A stretch of 64,000 bases of DNA, taken from CAZWRV01 sp964636325. Its GTDB lineage: Bacteria; Verrucomicrobiota; Lentisphaeria; Victivallales; GWF2-50-93. A program made the translations under genes and the position numbers. The stretch is from contig CAZWRV010000018.1 in assembly GCA_964636325.1 (NCBI GenBank), positions 1-64,000 on the forward strand. Reading direction: 5' to 3'. The notes below the pieces were generated by a model that was not told the DNA's origin, did not search any database, and was given only the letters and a program-made list of their open reading frames with translations. Shown here one piece after another: positions 24,651 through 33,204 of this stretch (within the stretch, counting starts at the first letter, position 1; each line of letters opens with the position of its first letter).

Positions 24651-26603
24651 ATGCAAAAAAGATCAATAAATTCCATCGGTATGAAATTCACCTTGATTGA
24701 CCCCGGCCTCTTCGAGATGGGTTCGCCGGAAGGCGAGCCAGACGAGCGTCCGGCCCACGAGGTTCGGATTTCAAAAAGCTTCCACATCTCTGATACTCCC
24801 GTCACCAACGCACAGTATGAGCAGTTTGACCCCGCGCATCGCGAACTTCGCGGGAAGCGCGGACTCTCGAAGGGCGACGGCGAGGCGGTGATCTTCGTGT
24901 CTTGGTACGATGCCGAAGCATTCTGCCGGTGGCTGAGCAAAAAGGAAGGCAGACCTTACCGCCTGCCGACGGAAGCGGAATGGGAATATGCATGCCGCGC
25001 CGGAACAAGAAGTGCGTACAATACCGGAGACAGTCTTCCTGAAGAACATCTGAGGAGCCAATGCTTCAACTGGAATCCTGTCCCGGTAGACTTGACGGTC
25101 GGTAGGACTTCTCCGAACGCATGGGGCCTGCGCGACATGCACGGCCTGGTCGAGGAATGGTGCCTGGATTGGTATGCGCCATACCAGGCGATTGCACAAA
25201 CAGATCCGGCTGGTCCGGCCGACGGGACATTCAAGGTTTCGCGAGGAGGCAGCCACAACACTGATGTAAGATTCCTGCGCAGCTCTTGCAGATTTGGCAC
25301 TCTTCCCGAAGACAGAAGTTGGCTGATCGGATTCCGGATTGTCCAGGCCGAAATGACGGTTCCTTCCGCGTGGAATGCAAATATTGAGAAACTCTGGCAG
25401 AAAGAGGTATCTCAATCTCGATACGACTGGATCATGGGTTCGGATTGCAGGAAACCTCTTTTCACGGTTCCAAAGCCGTATGTCATCCCGCCGCCGGAAG
25501 GCAACGGTGAGCCTTTTCACCGTCACAATCATTGTCCGTCAATCACCTGGTGCGACAACGGGGATCTGCTGGCAGTCTGGTTCTCCACAGTCAACGAGAG
25601 CGGGAGGGAGATGGCGATCCTGGCCAGCCGTCTCCGCGGCGGAAAATCAACATGGGAGCCCGCAGGCGAATTTTTCAATGCTCCGTCACGGAACATGACG
25701 GGCTCAAGCCTTTTCAACGACGGGCGTGGAACGATTTATCATTTCAACGGCCTCGGAACAAACGAGGGCTGGGCCAACCTTGCACTCGTCCTGCGAACTT
25801 CGCAGGACAACGGCGCAACATGGTCCCGTCCGCGGTTTATCCATCCCGAACATCAGCGCGGCAACCAGGTCATAAGCGGAACAAGCATGACGGCTGAGAA
25901 CATAATTGTCCAGCCCTGCGACGCCGACTGGAAGTCCGACGGCGGAACTGTCGTTCACCTTGGGCTTGAAGGCGGGAAGGAATGGATCCGCCCGTGCAGC
26001 ATCTGCGGCGGGACGGAATTCGCCGAAGGGAAAACTGGCGGCAGGATCGCCGGAATACATGCCGGCGTAGTCTCCCTGGAGAACGGTGCTCTTATGGCTC
26101 TTGGACGTGGCGACAGCATCGATGGCAGGATGCCCATGAGCCTGTCAACGGACATGGGCCGGAGCTGGTCATATCACGCAAGCTGTTTTCCCCCGATAGG
26201 ATGCGGCCAGCGGTTGATCCTTATGCGCCTTGCCGAGGGACCGATACTGCTCATCTCGTTCACGGACGAACCGTCAAAGATTGACCGGGAAGGATCCGGC
26301 GGCGCCGCCGGTCCGTCGGGGTTGATAGCCAAGGATGCAGAGGGCAAGGAGGACATCTGCTACGGCATGTATGCGGCATTGTCCTACGACGAAGGGAAAA
26401 GCTGGCCGTTGAAAAGGATTGTTTCAGACAGGATTGCGCCGGTCGAACTGGACGGCGGAGGCTGGACCGGCAAGTTCATTCTCGACAGGAATCATGCGGA
26501 GCCAAAGGGCTATCTGGCCGCGACCCAGTCTCCGGACGGCATGGTTCATCTGCTTTCCAGCAGGCTCCACTACAGCTTCAACATGAGGTGGCTAGAGGCT
26601 TGA
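24651..26603 (+). CDS. Fusion of FGE-sulfatase (SUMF1-like) domain with BNR/sialidase-like beta-propeller
   Basis: A 650-residue protein. Residues 1-235 form a SUMF1/FGE-like domain (IGMKFTLIDPGLFEMGSPEGE, YRLPTEAEWEYACRAG, WGLRDMHGLVEEW, RGGSHNTDVRFLRSSCR, GFRIV). Residues 270-650 form a sialidase-like propeller with three Asp boxes: SQDNGATW (384), STDMGRSW (499) and SYDEGKSW (578). No signal peptide is seen. The FGE part lacks the obvious C-terminal Cys pair of true formylglycine generators, so it is more likely a binding or non-sulfatase domain. The propeller suggests hydrolysis or binding of sialic-acid-like or other acidic sugars. The start gives a complete FGE domain. Confidence 0.75.
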   Translation: MQKRSINSIGMKFTLIDPGLFEMGSPEGEPDERPAHEVRISKSFHISDTPVTNAQYEQFDPAHRELRGKRGLSKGDGEAVIFVSWYDAEAFCRWLSKKEGRPYRLPTEAEWEYACRAGTRSAYNTGDSLPEEHLRSQCFNWNPVPVDLTVGRTSPNAWGLRDMHGLVEEWCLDWYAPYQAIAQTDPAGPADGTFKVSRGGSHNTDVRFLRSSCRFGTLPEDRSWLIGFRIVQAEMTVPSAWNANIEKLWQKEVSQSRYDWIMGSDCRKPLFTVPKPYVIPPPEGNGEPFHRHNHCPSITWCDNGDLLAVWFSTVNESGREMAILASRLRGGKSTWEPAGEFFNAPSRNMTGSSLFNDGRGTIYHFNGLGTNEGWANLALVLRTSQDNGATWSRPRFIHPEHQRGNQVISGTSMTAENIIVQPCDADWKSDGGTVVHLGLEGGKEWIRPCSICGGTEFAEGKTGGRIAGIHAGVVSLENGALMALGRGDSIDGRMPMSLSTDMGRSWSYHASCFPPIGCGQRLILMRLAEGPILLISFTDEPSKIDREGSGGAAGPSGLIAKDAEGKEDICYGMYAALSYDEGKSWPLKRIVSDRIAPVELDGGGWTGKFILDRNHAEPKGYLAATQSPDGMVHLLSSRLHYSFNMRWLEA

Positions 26604-26645
26604 GTTTTAACCGCGAAATGCATGGGAGTCTAAACAACGACACTA

Positions 26646-26814
26646 CTTTTTTCCCTGCGGGAAAAAGGCGCCCTTACGGCGCGCAGGTAACTTGCGCGCG
26701 CCGCGCGCAAAGGGCAAACTCTGCATACGAGTAATACTGTGTTATGTTGCTTGCGCGCGGTGCGCGCAAACTACTTTTTGGCAAATTTACTTGTCATGTC
26801 CCAGCCGTAAGGGA
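26646..26814 (+). repeat. Element C, copy 1 (169 bp, structured, in leader of FAD oxidoreductase)
   Basis: Flanked by CTA on both sides (26643-26645 and 26815-26817). It contains hairpins TTTCCC-TGC-GGGAAA, TTGCGCGCGCCGCGCGCAA, ACTC-TGCATAC-GAGT and TTGCGCGCGGTGCGCGCAA, and ends with CCGTAAGGGA, whose CCGTAAGGG is the reverse complement of CCCTTACGG near the left end. The first 130 bases are almost identical to 37260-37390. The Shine-Dalgarno AAGGAG of the next gene starts in the right-hand CTA. Confidence 0.75.
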
Positions 26815-26831
26815 CTAAGGAGTACGACAGA

Positions 26832-28631
26832 GTGGACACAAAAGTTACAACAATGGAGATTCCGGCTGATCTGGTCGTTGTCGGCGGGGGTATTGCGGGC
26901 TGCGCCGCCGCGATCGCCGCGGCGCGGCTTGGAATAAGGACGGCGCTTCTCCAAAACAGGCCAGTCCTGGGCGGCAACGCATCTTCGGAAGTCGGTTTGC
27001 TGATGGCCGGTGCGGACCGCGATTTCACTCATGCGAGGGAAAGCGGCATCGTCGAGGAGATTGACCTGATGAACCGTTTCCACAACCATGAAGTCCAATG
27101 GAGGAACTGCATTTCTGATGCGATATTGGAATTCATGGTGAAGGAGGCGGGCGTGGCCCTTTATCTGAACACGCATGTCCATGACATTGTGATGGACGGC
27201 CGGAATACCATCAAGTCAGTGATCGCATCACAGCAGTCCACCGAAAAGGCATTCCGGTTTTCGGCACCGCTGTTCGTGGATGCCACAGGGGACGGTTCGC
27301 TGGCGGCGATGTCAGGTGCGGAATATCGCAGCGGCTCCGAGGGCAGGGAGGAGTTCGGCGAAAGCTTGGCGCCGGAGAAGCCGTCCAAAGTCACCATGGG
27401 TTCGACCTTGATGTTCAGGGTGAAGGATCTCGGCAGGCCGGTTCCGTTCGTCCGACCGCCCTGGGCATATGAATATTTGTCTCCGGATGATCTTCCCGTG
27501 AAAATCCGTTCGGCGGAATCCCCGCAGCTATGGATCGAGCATGGTGCCAGGCTGGATACGATAAAGGACAACATGCAGATCAGGGAGGAACTGCTGAAAA
27601 TCCTTTACGGCGTCTGGGATCATCTCAAGAACCATGGCAGCTACGGCGCGGAAAATCTCGCTCTTTCATGGGTCGGGTCGGTGCCCGGCAAACGGGAGAG
27701 CCGTAGGATTGTCGGTGATTACATCTTGACGGAACATGACTTGGTGAACCCCGGTGAACACCATGATGCCGTGGCATACGGAGGCTGGCCGATCGATGTA
27801 CACAATCCCGACGGATTCTACGCGAAGAACAAATGGCTGGACTATACGCATCTCGGCGGACCATATACCATCCCCTACAGATGCTATTACTCGAAAAACA
27901 TCTCCAATCTCTTCATGGCCGGCAGAAATATAAGCGCCACGCATGTCGCACACGGCTCCACCCGTTTGATAAGAACCTGCGCAGTCGGAGGCCAGGCGGT
28001 AGGAACTGCGGCGGTTCTTTGCATCAAGCACAGTAAATCACCCAGGTACCTGAGCAAGGATCACATAAACGAGCTCCAGCAGCTGCTCCTGAAGCATGAC
28101 TGTCATATCCCGGGCATCAAGAATACAGACGGAATGGATCTGGCGAGATCGGCTGAGGTGACGGCGTCCTCGTGCCACAGCGATTCCGAGTCGGGCTATG
28201 TGTTTTCCGCGGACAAGGTGATCGAAGGCCTTTCGCGAGGCAGGCCCGGCAACGAGAACCTGTGGATATCCGCGCCTTTTTCCAAGGACAAAGCTCCGTC
28301 CGTCACGCTTGAATGGAAGAAGCCTATAAAAGTTAACACTGTCCATCTGACATTCGACACGATGATACGTGAAAAGAGATTCTTTGACAGGCCGGTACTC
28401 GGAGCCGTCCCTACATGCGTCAAGGATTTTTCGATTGAATGCTTGGGCGAGATGGGCACTTGGAGTAGACAGGCAGATATCAAGGGCAACTACCTCAGGC
28501 ACAGGATCATCAAATTTAGAACTGTTTCGGCGAAGGCTATCAGGGTGCGGATCTCCGCGGCCAACGGCGACGACAAGGCAAGAATCTATGAGATAAGGGC
28601 TTACAACGAATTGAAAATTCGAGCGCAATGA
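26832..28631 (+). CDS. FAD-dependent oxidoreductase with C-terminal discoidin-like domain
   Basis: A 599-residue flavoprotein. The dinucleotide motif ADLVVVGGGIAGCAAAIAAARLG lies at about 12-34, with RPVLGGNASSEVG next (FAD_oxidored family), DATGDGSLAAMSGAEYRSG in the middle, and the closing FAD motif NLFMAGRNISATHVA near 360. Residues 440-590 (AEVTASSCHSD..., VTLEWKKPIKVNTVHLTFD) look like an F5/8-type C carbohydrate-binding sandwich. No signal peptide is visible. It probably oxidises a sugar or sugar derivative. GTG 26832 is the start because AAGGAG (26817-26822) lies nine bases upstream; ATG 26853 is the alternative. Confidence 0.8.
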   Translation: MDTKVTTMEIPADLVVVGGGIAGCAAAIAAARLGIRTALLQNRPVLGGNASSEVGLLMAGADRDFTHARESGIVEEIDLMNRFHNHEVQWRNCISDAILEFMVKEAGVALYLNTHVHDIVMDGRNTIKSVIASQQSTEKAFRFSAPLFVDATGDGSLAAMSGAEYRSGSEGREEFGESLAPEKPSKVTMGSTLMFRVKDLGRPVPFVRPPWAYEYLSPDDLPVKIRSAESPQLWIEHGARLDTIKDNMQIREELLKILYGVWDHLKNHGSYGAENLALSWVGSVPGKRESRRIVGDYILTEHDLVNPGEHHDAVAYGGWPIDVHNPDGFYAKNKWLDYTHLGGPYTIPYRCYYSKNISNLFMAGRNISATHVAHGSTRLIRTCAVGGQAVGTAAVLCIKHSKSPRYLSKDHINELQQLLLKHDCHIPGIKNTDGMDLARSAEVTASSCHSDSESGYVFSADKVIEGLSRGRPGNENLWISAPFSKDKAPSVTLEWKKPIKVNTVHLTFDTMIREKRFFDRPVLGAVPTCVKDFSIECLGEMGTWSRQADIKGNYLRHRIIKFRTVSAKAIRVRISAANGDDKARIYEIRAYNELKIRAQ

Positions 28632-28651
28632 CATAGGGAAAGGAATAGCGT

Positions 28652-30493
28652 ATGTCGGCACATAAAACATTCAAAGATTTGCTCCCCGGGCGTCCGGTTG
28701 TCTTTTCGGATGCCGAGCTGGCCTCGGAGTTCGGCGGTACGCATCTGGCGGTTTCGGAGCTTCCGTTCAGATATGACGCGTTCCTGCCTGACAACTCAGA
28801 TCCGTATCCGGCATGGTCCCAGAGTGCCATTAGCCTGTTCAGAGTATTCCCGCCTCCCGCGCTTGAGAAGTGGATTCCGGCGGAGACTGTCAGGAGCAAC
28901 CGGAGGCATATTGACGGGCTTTATGCCGATGCGTGCCGCCGGGGGCTCGACTTCGCGGTCAGCGGCCATGAGCCGATGTGGCTTCCGGAAGGCGTCTACA
29001 GGGAGCATCCGCATTGGAGGGGCAGCCAGTGCGAGCTGGGCCGCATCGCCGGAAAGCCGTATTTCACCCCGTCGATCGACGAGCCGGAAGTGCAGGAACT
29101 CTACAGGCATGCCGCCCGCGAGTGGTGCCGAGCCTATCCTAGGACTGCAAGCTTCAGCTTTTGGACAAACGACTGCGGCTCCGGAATTCCATGGACCACC
29201 TATGCCTATCCCGGGCCGAACGGTCCGGCGAAATATCGCGGCCGCAATCCCGGGGAGCGAATGGCGGACTGGCTGAACGCGATAAGGGAAGGTGCGTGCG
29301 ATGCGGGTTGCGATGTGACCGTGCACATACACAGCTTCAGCTTTCCTCCGGCCGAGACTGCGGCGATAAGGGCGCGGCTCGGAGACAAGCTCTTCTTGAA
29401 CGGCATCAACGGGGAAGGAAAGACCTTGAGCGGCGCTTCGGCATCGTGCGCCGGAGATGCGGCGGCGTGGCCGGTCGCGGGTATCTGCCACCCAGTGAAG
29501 TTCGTCAAAGGATTGCAGGAAATGCTTCAGGCGCAAGGCGGAACGGGTGTGCTCTCCGTTGCTTGCGATCCTGACACGAAGGAGATGGCGCGGCTACTGC
29601 TGGCCGCATTCATGGAGTCGCCCGGAACAGACTGCATCAATCAGTTCAAGGTTCTTCGGCGAGTCGCCGCTATGCTGGCCGGGGAAAATAACGCCGAGGC
29701 GCTGATCTCGGTCTGGCAGTCGGTCGAGCAGGCGTGCCATGCAGTCCGCCAGATTCGCCAGCGCGGCCTGGGTCTGGCTGTCCCGTTCTGCCTGACGACG
29801 GCGCGTTGGCTCACACGCCCGCTGGTTCCGAAGCCGCTGGAACTTACAGATGCGGAAAGTTCGAGCTACAAGAAGTTCCTGTTCAGCACTGGGACAGATG
29901 AGCAGAACGCGAATCTGTGCTACGTCCTAGGGAAGCCGGTCTTCCACGGCGACGGGGTGGTGTGGATGACCCGGTGGTGCCTGCACGAGGCGATAGGCAT
30001 CCTGCGCACAGCAAGGAACAAGCTTGCTCCGATCATCGCCGCGGCGGGAAAAGGTGCCGCCATAGACGCCCTGCTCCTATACGACGCCCGCCTGGGCGCA
30101 TTTGCATGCGCGCTGGAGACGGCCAGATGCGCCGTCCTATACCAGCATGCGCTCGGCATAGCCGACCAGCCCAGGTTCGCAGCGAACCCGCTTGACTTCG
30201 ACGACAACATCCAATTCGACCAAAGGGCGCTCGAAATGCGCAAGATCGCGCGCTCCGAGCTCGACAACACCCAGGAGCTCATCGACCTGATCGATGCTAA
30301 TGCTGGGAATAGGCTGTTCGACTGCGCGGATTCCCCGGAGACCGAAAGCGTCTTCAAGTTAGGTCCGAATCTGGTGGAGGATCTGCGGCGCAAGCGCGAA
30401 GTAATGCTCGACCACTGGCACGACTACGAGCGTCTCTATCCGACGAGCAAGGTCTGGGAGTTCGAGCCGGCCACGCCATCCGAACCCCGGTGA
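28652..30493 (+). CDS. Probable TIM-barrel glycan-active protein, family not recognised
   Basis: A 613-residue protein without signal peptide or TM helix. The central part has an alternating pattern of predicted strands and helices with FSFWTNDCGSGIPW, GCDVTVHIHSFSF and CHPVKFVKGLQEML, reminiscent of alpha-glucuronidase-like (GH67/GH115-type) barrels. The C-terminal third is helical (ALEMRKIARSELDNTQELIDLID, DLRRKREVMLDHWHDYERLYPTSKVWEF). I cannot assign a catalytic pair. It follows the FAD oxidoreductase by 20 bases with GGAAAGGAA before ATG, so they are one transcription unit in the island. A role in intracellular oligosaccharide processing is an inference. Confidence 0.5.
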   Translation: MSAHKTFKDLLPGRPVVFSDAELASEFGGTHLAVSELPFRYDAFLPDNSDPYPAWSQSAISLFRVFPPPALEKWIPAETVRSNRRHIDGLYADACRRGLDFAVSGHEPMWLPEGVYREHPHWRGSQCELGRIAGKPYFTPSIDEPEVQELYRHAAREWCRAYPRTASFSFWTNDCGSGIPWTTYAYPGPNGPAKYRGRNPGERMADWLNAIREGACDAGCDVTVHIHSFSFPPAETAAIRARLGDKLFLNGINGEGKTLSGASASCAGDAAAWPVAGICHPVKFVKGLQEMLQAQGGTGVLSVACDPDTKEMARLLLAAFMESPGTDCINQFKVLRRVAAMLAGENNAEALISVWQSVEQACHAVRQIRQRGLGLAVPFCLTTARWLTRPLVPKPLELTDAESSSYKKFLFSTGTDEQNANLCYVLGKPVFHGDGVVWMTRWCLHEAIGILRTARNKLAPIIAAAGKGAAIDALLLYDARLGAFACALETARCAVLYQHALGIADQPRFAANPLDFDDNIQFDQRALEMRKIARSELDNTQELIDLIDANAGNRLFDCADSPETESVFKLGPNLVEDLRRKREVMLDHWHDYERLYPTSKVWEFEPATPSEPR

Positions 30494-30573
30494 AGATGAC
30501 AGATGCCGGATACGATCGATGGAAAATGGAGATTTTTTTATCAAAACGGCAGGGGCCGATGGGTGCCGATTGG

Positions 30574-30591
30574 TAGCGAAAGGTATCGCTA
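30574..30591. promoter_or_regulatory. Operator-like inverted repeat TAGCGA-AAGGTA-TCGCTA
   Basis: A perfect inverted repeat with 6-bp arms and a 6-base spacer, 87 bases upstream of the secreted hydrolase gene and after the 28652 gene. It sits within further GGTA/CGGTA-rich sequence. It could be an operator for a separate promoter within the island. No clear -35/-10 pair was found. Confidence 0.35.
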
Positions 30592-30678
30592 GGTAACGGC
30601 AATATGCGATGACATATGAAACTTCAGTCCTGCAGCCAGTGCAATATACAAATCGTGCATAATAAAGGAGTTAATACA

Positions 30679-33204
30679 ATGAGAACAAAAAAGCTCGTGC
30701 CGCTTCTAACACTGATGATCCTTGCTTTCGGTCTGTCCGCCGCCGAACCCTGGCAGATCCCGCTGAAAAGAACCGCCTATACCCGCGGCGAGCAGGTCGT
30801 ATTCGACGTGCCGGCTGCGGCTGCGGTCTCACTATTTCAGGAATCAGACAGGCAAAGCGTCTTCGCCCTTGGGAAAATTGACAAGGCGCAGCCCTTTGCA
30901 ATAGAAACCGAGAAGCTTGCGCCAGGCAATTATGTCCTCAGGGTTGAGATGGCTTCGGGCCAGTCGGCAGAACAGCCGTTCAGCGTGGTGAACAATCGGA
31001 CGCCCGACGTCTATTACGGACTTTTCAGCGTTCCGGACTCCGGCAACATAAACTATCCCGGCCTTCCTTACCGCACTGATCCGGACCGGGCATGGCGGCA
31101 GGCCGCCGACCTGGGATTCAACCAAGGATATGCGAATGTCTGGAGGGAAAGCATCGATTCGGCTTACAAATACGGCTTTCATATCATACTGCACGGCAAC
31201 TATTTCCTCGGGCCGTATTTCCTGGCGGGCGAAAAGGCCAGGCAGGAGAAGAAAAACATAGACGTAAACCAGGTCGTCAAGGAACAGCTTGTCAAGGAAA
31301 ACAGGGCGGTCATTCTTTCTCCCTCAGGCGACCCGCAGATGTATTGGGGAAAGGTTGCCCCCACCCTGAGCCACCCGCAGAACATCAAGGACTCCTGCGA
31401 TTTCCTCAGGCAGAACCTGGAACAAATATCGGATCTGCCCGGATTGAAGGCGGTGGCGCTGGACGATGAAGTCGGAGTCTCCGGCCTCGACTTCAACGGA
31501 GGAGGATGCGGCGACTACAGCCCGAGTTCCCAGGATTTCTTCAAGAAAATCACCGGCCTGGCGCCCGCTCCAGCGCTGCACCGCCCGGTCGGAACTGTCA
31601 TAAAGGACGACGACCCCCTTTTGCTATACATGGAGAAGGCGATCGGCTTCTCCGGGATGGACAGTCCAATCATGCAGGCGTACAACCTCCAGCTCGCCGA
31701 AGTCGTCCACAAGGCGCGGCCGGGGCTTCTCGCGCTACAGTGTCCTGGAGCCTACCGCGGCGAACTGGATTTCGTCCATTACGAGGTCTATTCATATCCG
31801 TATGGCGCTTCCCCTATCGGAGCGGCCTTCCAGGCCGACCTCATGCTTGGAATTGCCGGCGGCAAGGAGAAGAAACCCCTGATCCCGCTCATAGGATGGT
31901 TCCAAGGGCTGCCGATGCCCGACTGGACCGGCAACTACATCCGGCTTTCCGGCCTCTTTTCCTTGTCCAGATCTGTCAAAGGAGTTGACCTTGCCCTGAT
32001 GAGCTGGCTGGGGGATAATTCCGCAAAATTCAACCCGGATATTCTATGGGGCTGCCACCACATCGAGCCGCAGATCAGGGAACTGGGCGTCATCATAAAT
32101 AAATTCGGGCCGTTCCTGCGGAATCTGACTCCTGCGAAAAAGAAGACAGCCCTCCTATACAGCGAAACAACCGAAGGATTCCAGAGAATCCTCGACTGGG
32201 AAAAGGCCAAGGAGCTCGCAAAAAACGGCGGATGGCTTGAAACTCCGTGGGAACACCCCCAGAGCCTTGATCTTGCCTATTCGGCTCTGTCCCTCTCCGG
32301 CATACCCGTGGACATCGTGTTCGAAGACCAGATAAAGGCTGGTCGCCTCAGCGACTATGATCATCTGATCCTCGTCGATCATCAGTATCAGCGGGAGTCC
32401 GTGGTCAAAGCCATCGAGGACTTCGCAAAAAACAAGACGGTATTCGCGGACAAGAGCTCTGCGATCAAGCCTGCCAACAGCGTCATCCTGCCGTGGGACT
32501 TCTCGGTATGGACCAAGGTCATCAATCTCGGCCTAAGGGCGCAGTACCGCACAGGCCGGAGACTCGACATCATCAGCCGCCGCTATGAAGGGCTCGAAAG
32601 GGAATCCGCCCTCATGGTCGCGCCTGAACTCCTGAAAAAGATAACCCCGGCGGTGAAGCTGGACGGCCCCGACCTTGTCTGGCATCTGGCCAAGGCCGGC
32701 GAAGGAACAGTCCTGTTCATCTTCAACACCAATCTTGAAAGCCCGCGCAACGGAACCGTGGAGCTTGCAGCGCCCTCGGAATACATATACAATCTCCGGA
32801 CCGCCTCGCTCCAGCAGACGGCGTCCGCAGGAAACGGACAGAGGCGCTGGGATTTCTCAGTCGAGCCCGGACACTGGCAGTGGTACCTGCTCAGCCCCCG
32901 CCAGATTTCATCAGTCAAGCTGGAAGCCAAGCTGGCCGACCGCAAGGTGGACTGGCAGGTTCAGGTCTTGGACCGCGACGGCAACGTAATGCCGGTCAGC
33001 CTTCCGCTTGAAGTAGAAATCCTGGATACCCGCGGAATAAAATCGGACTACAGCGTCTGCCAGGCAACCCTCTCTGGAAAGTCCTCCGGCTCTTTCACAC
33101 TGGGAATCAACGACATGCAGGGCAAGTGGAGCGTCAACGTCAAAGATCTCGCGGCCGGCCTCTCCGACGGCGCCGCATTGGAATATAAGGTTCAGCAGAA
33201 ATGA
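30679..33204 (+). CDS. Secreted multidomain hydrolase, GH42-superfamily-like
   Basis: An 841-residue protein with signal peptide MRTKKLVPLLTLMILAFGLSAAEP. Domains in order: a short beta module (25-115), a TIM-barrel-like region (about 115-480) with GFHIILHGNYFLGP and the acidic segment LKAVALDDEVG (possible catalytic Asp/Glu), then a Rossmann-like region (KTALLYSETTEGFQRIL, GIPVDIVFEDQI, DYDHLILVDHQYQ) like the beta-galactosidase trimerisation domain, and C-terminal beta domains. AAGGAG at 30665-30670 with eight bases spacing fixes the start at 30679 rather than 30616. Its stop overlaps the GH38 start by four bases (ATGA), indicating translational coupling. The substrate is unknown. Confidence 0.65.
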   Translation: MRTKKLVPLLTLMILAFGLSAAEPWQIPLKRTAYTRGEQVVFDVPAAAAVSLFQESDRQSVFALGKIDKAQPFAIETEKLAPGNYVLRVEMASGQSAEQPFSVVNNRTPDVYYGLFSVPDSGNINYPGLPYRTDPDRAWRQAADLGFNQGYANVWRESIDSAYKYGFHIILHGNYFLGPYFLAGEKARQEKKNIDVNQVVKEQLVKENRAVILSPSGDPQMYWGKVAPTLSHPQNIKDSCDFLRQNLEQISDLPGLKAVALDDEVGVSGLDFNGGGCGDYSPSSQDFFKKITGLAPAPALHRPVGTVIKDDDPLLLYMEKAIGFSGMDSPIMQAYNLQLAEVVHKARPGLLALQCPGAYRGELDFVHYEVYSYPYGASPIGAAFQADLMLGIAGGKEKKPLIPLIGWFQGLPMPDWTGNYIRLSGLFSLSRSVKGVDLALMSWLGDNSAKFNPDILWGCHHIEPQIRELGVIINKFGPFLRNLTPAKKKTALLYSETTEGFQRILDWEKAKELAKNGGWLETPWEHPQSLDLAYSALSLSGIPVDIVFEDQIKAGRLSDYDHLILVDHQYQRESVVKAIEDFAKNKTVFADKSSAIKPANSVILPWDFSVWTKVINLGLRAQYRTGRRLDIISRRYEGLERESALMVAPELLKKITPAVKLDGPDLVWHLAKAGEGTVLFIFNTNLESPRNGTVELAAPSEYIYNLRTASLQQTASAGNGQRRWDFSVEPGHWQWYLLSPRQISSVKLEAKLADRKVDWQVQVLDRDGNVMPVSLPLEVEILDTRGIKSDYSVCQATLSGKSSGSFTLGINDMQGKWSVNVKDLAAGLSDGAALEYKVQQK

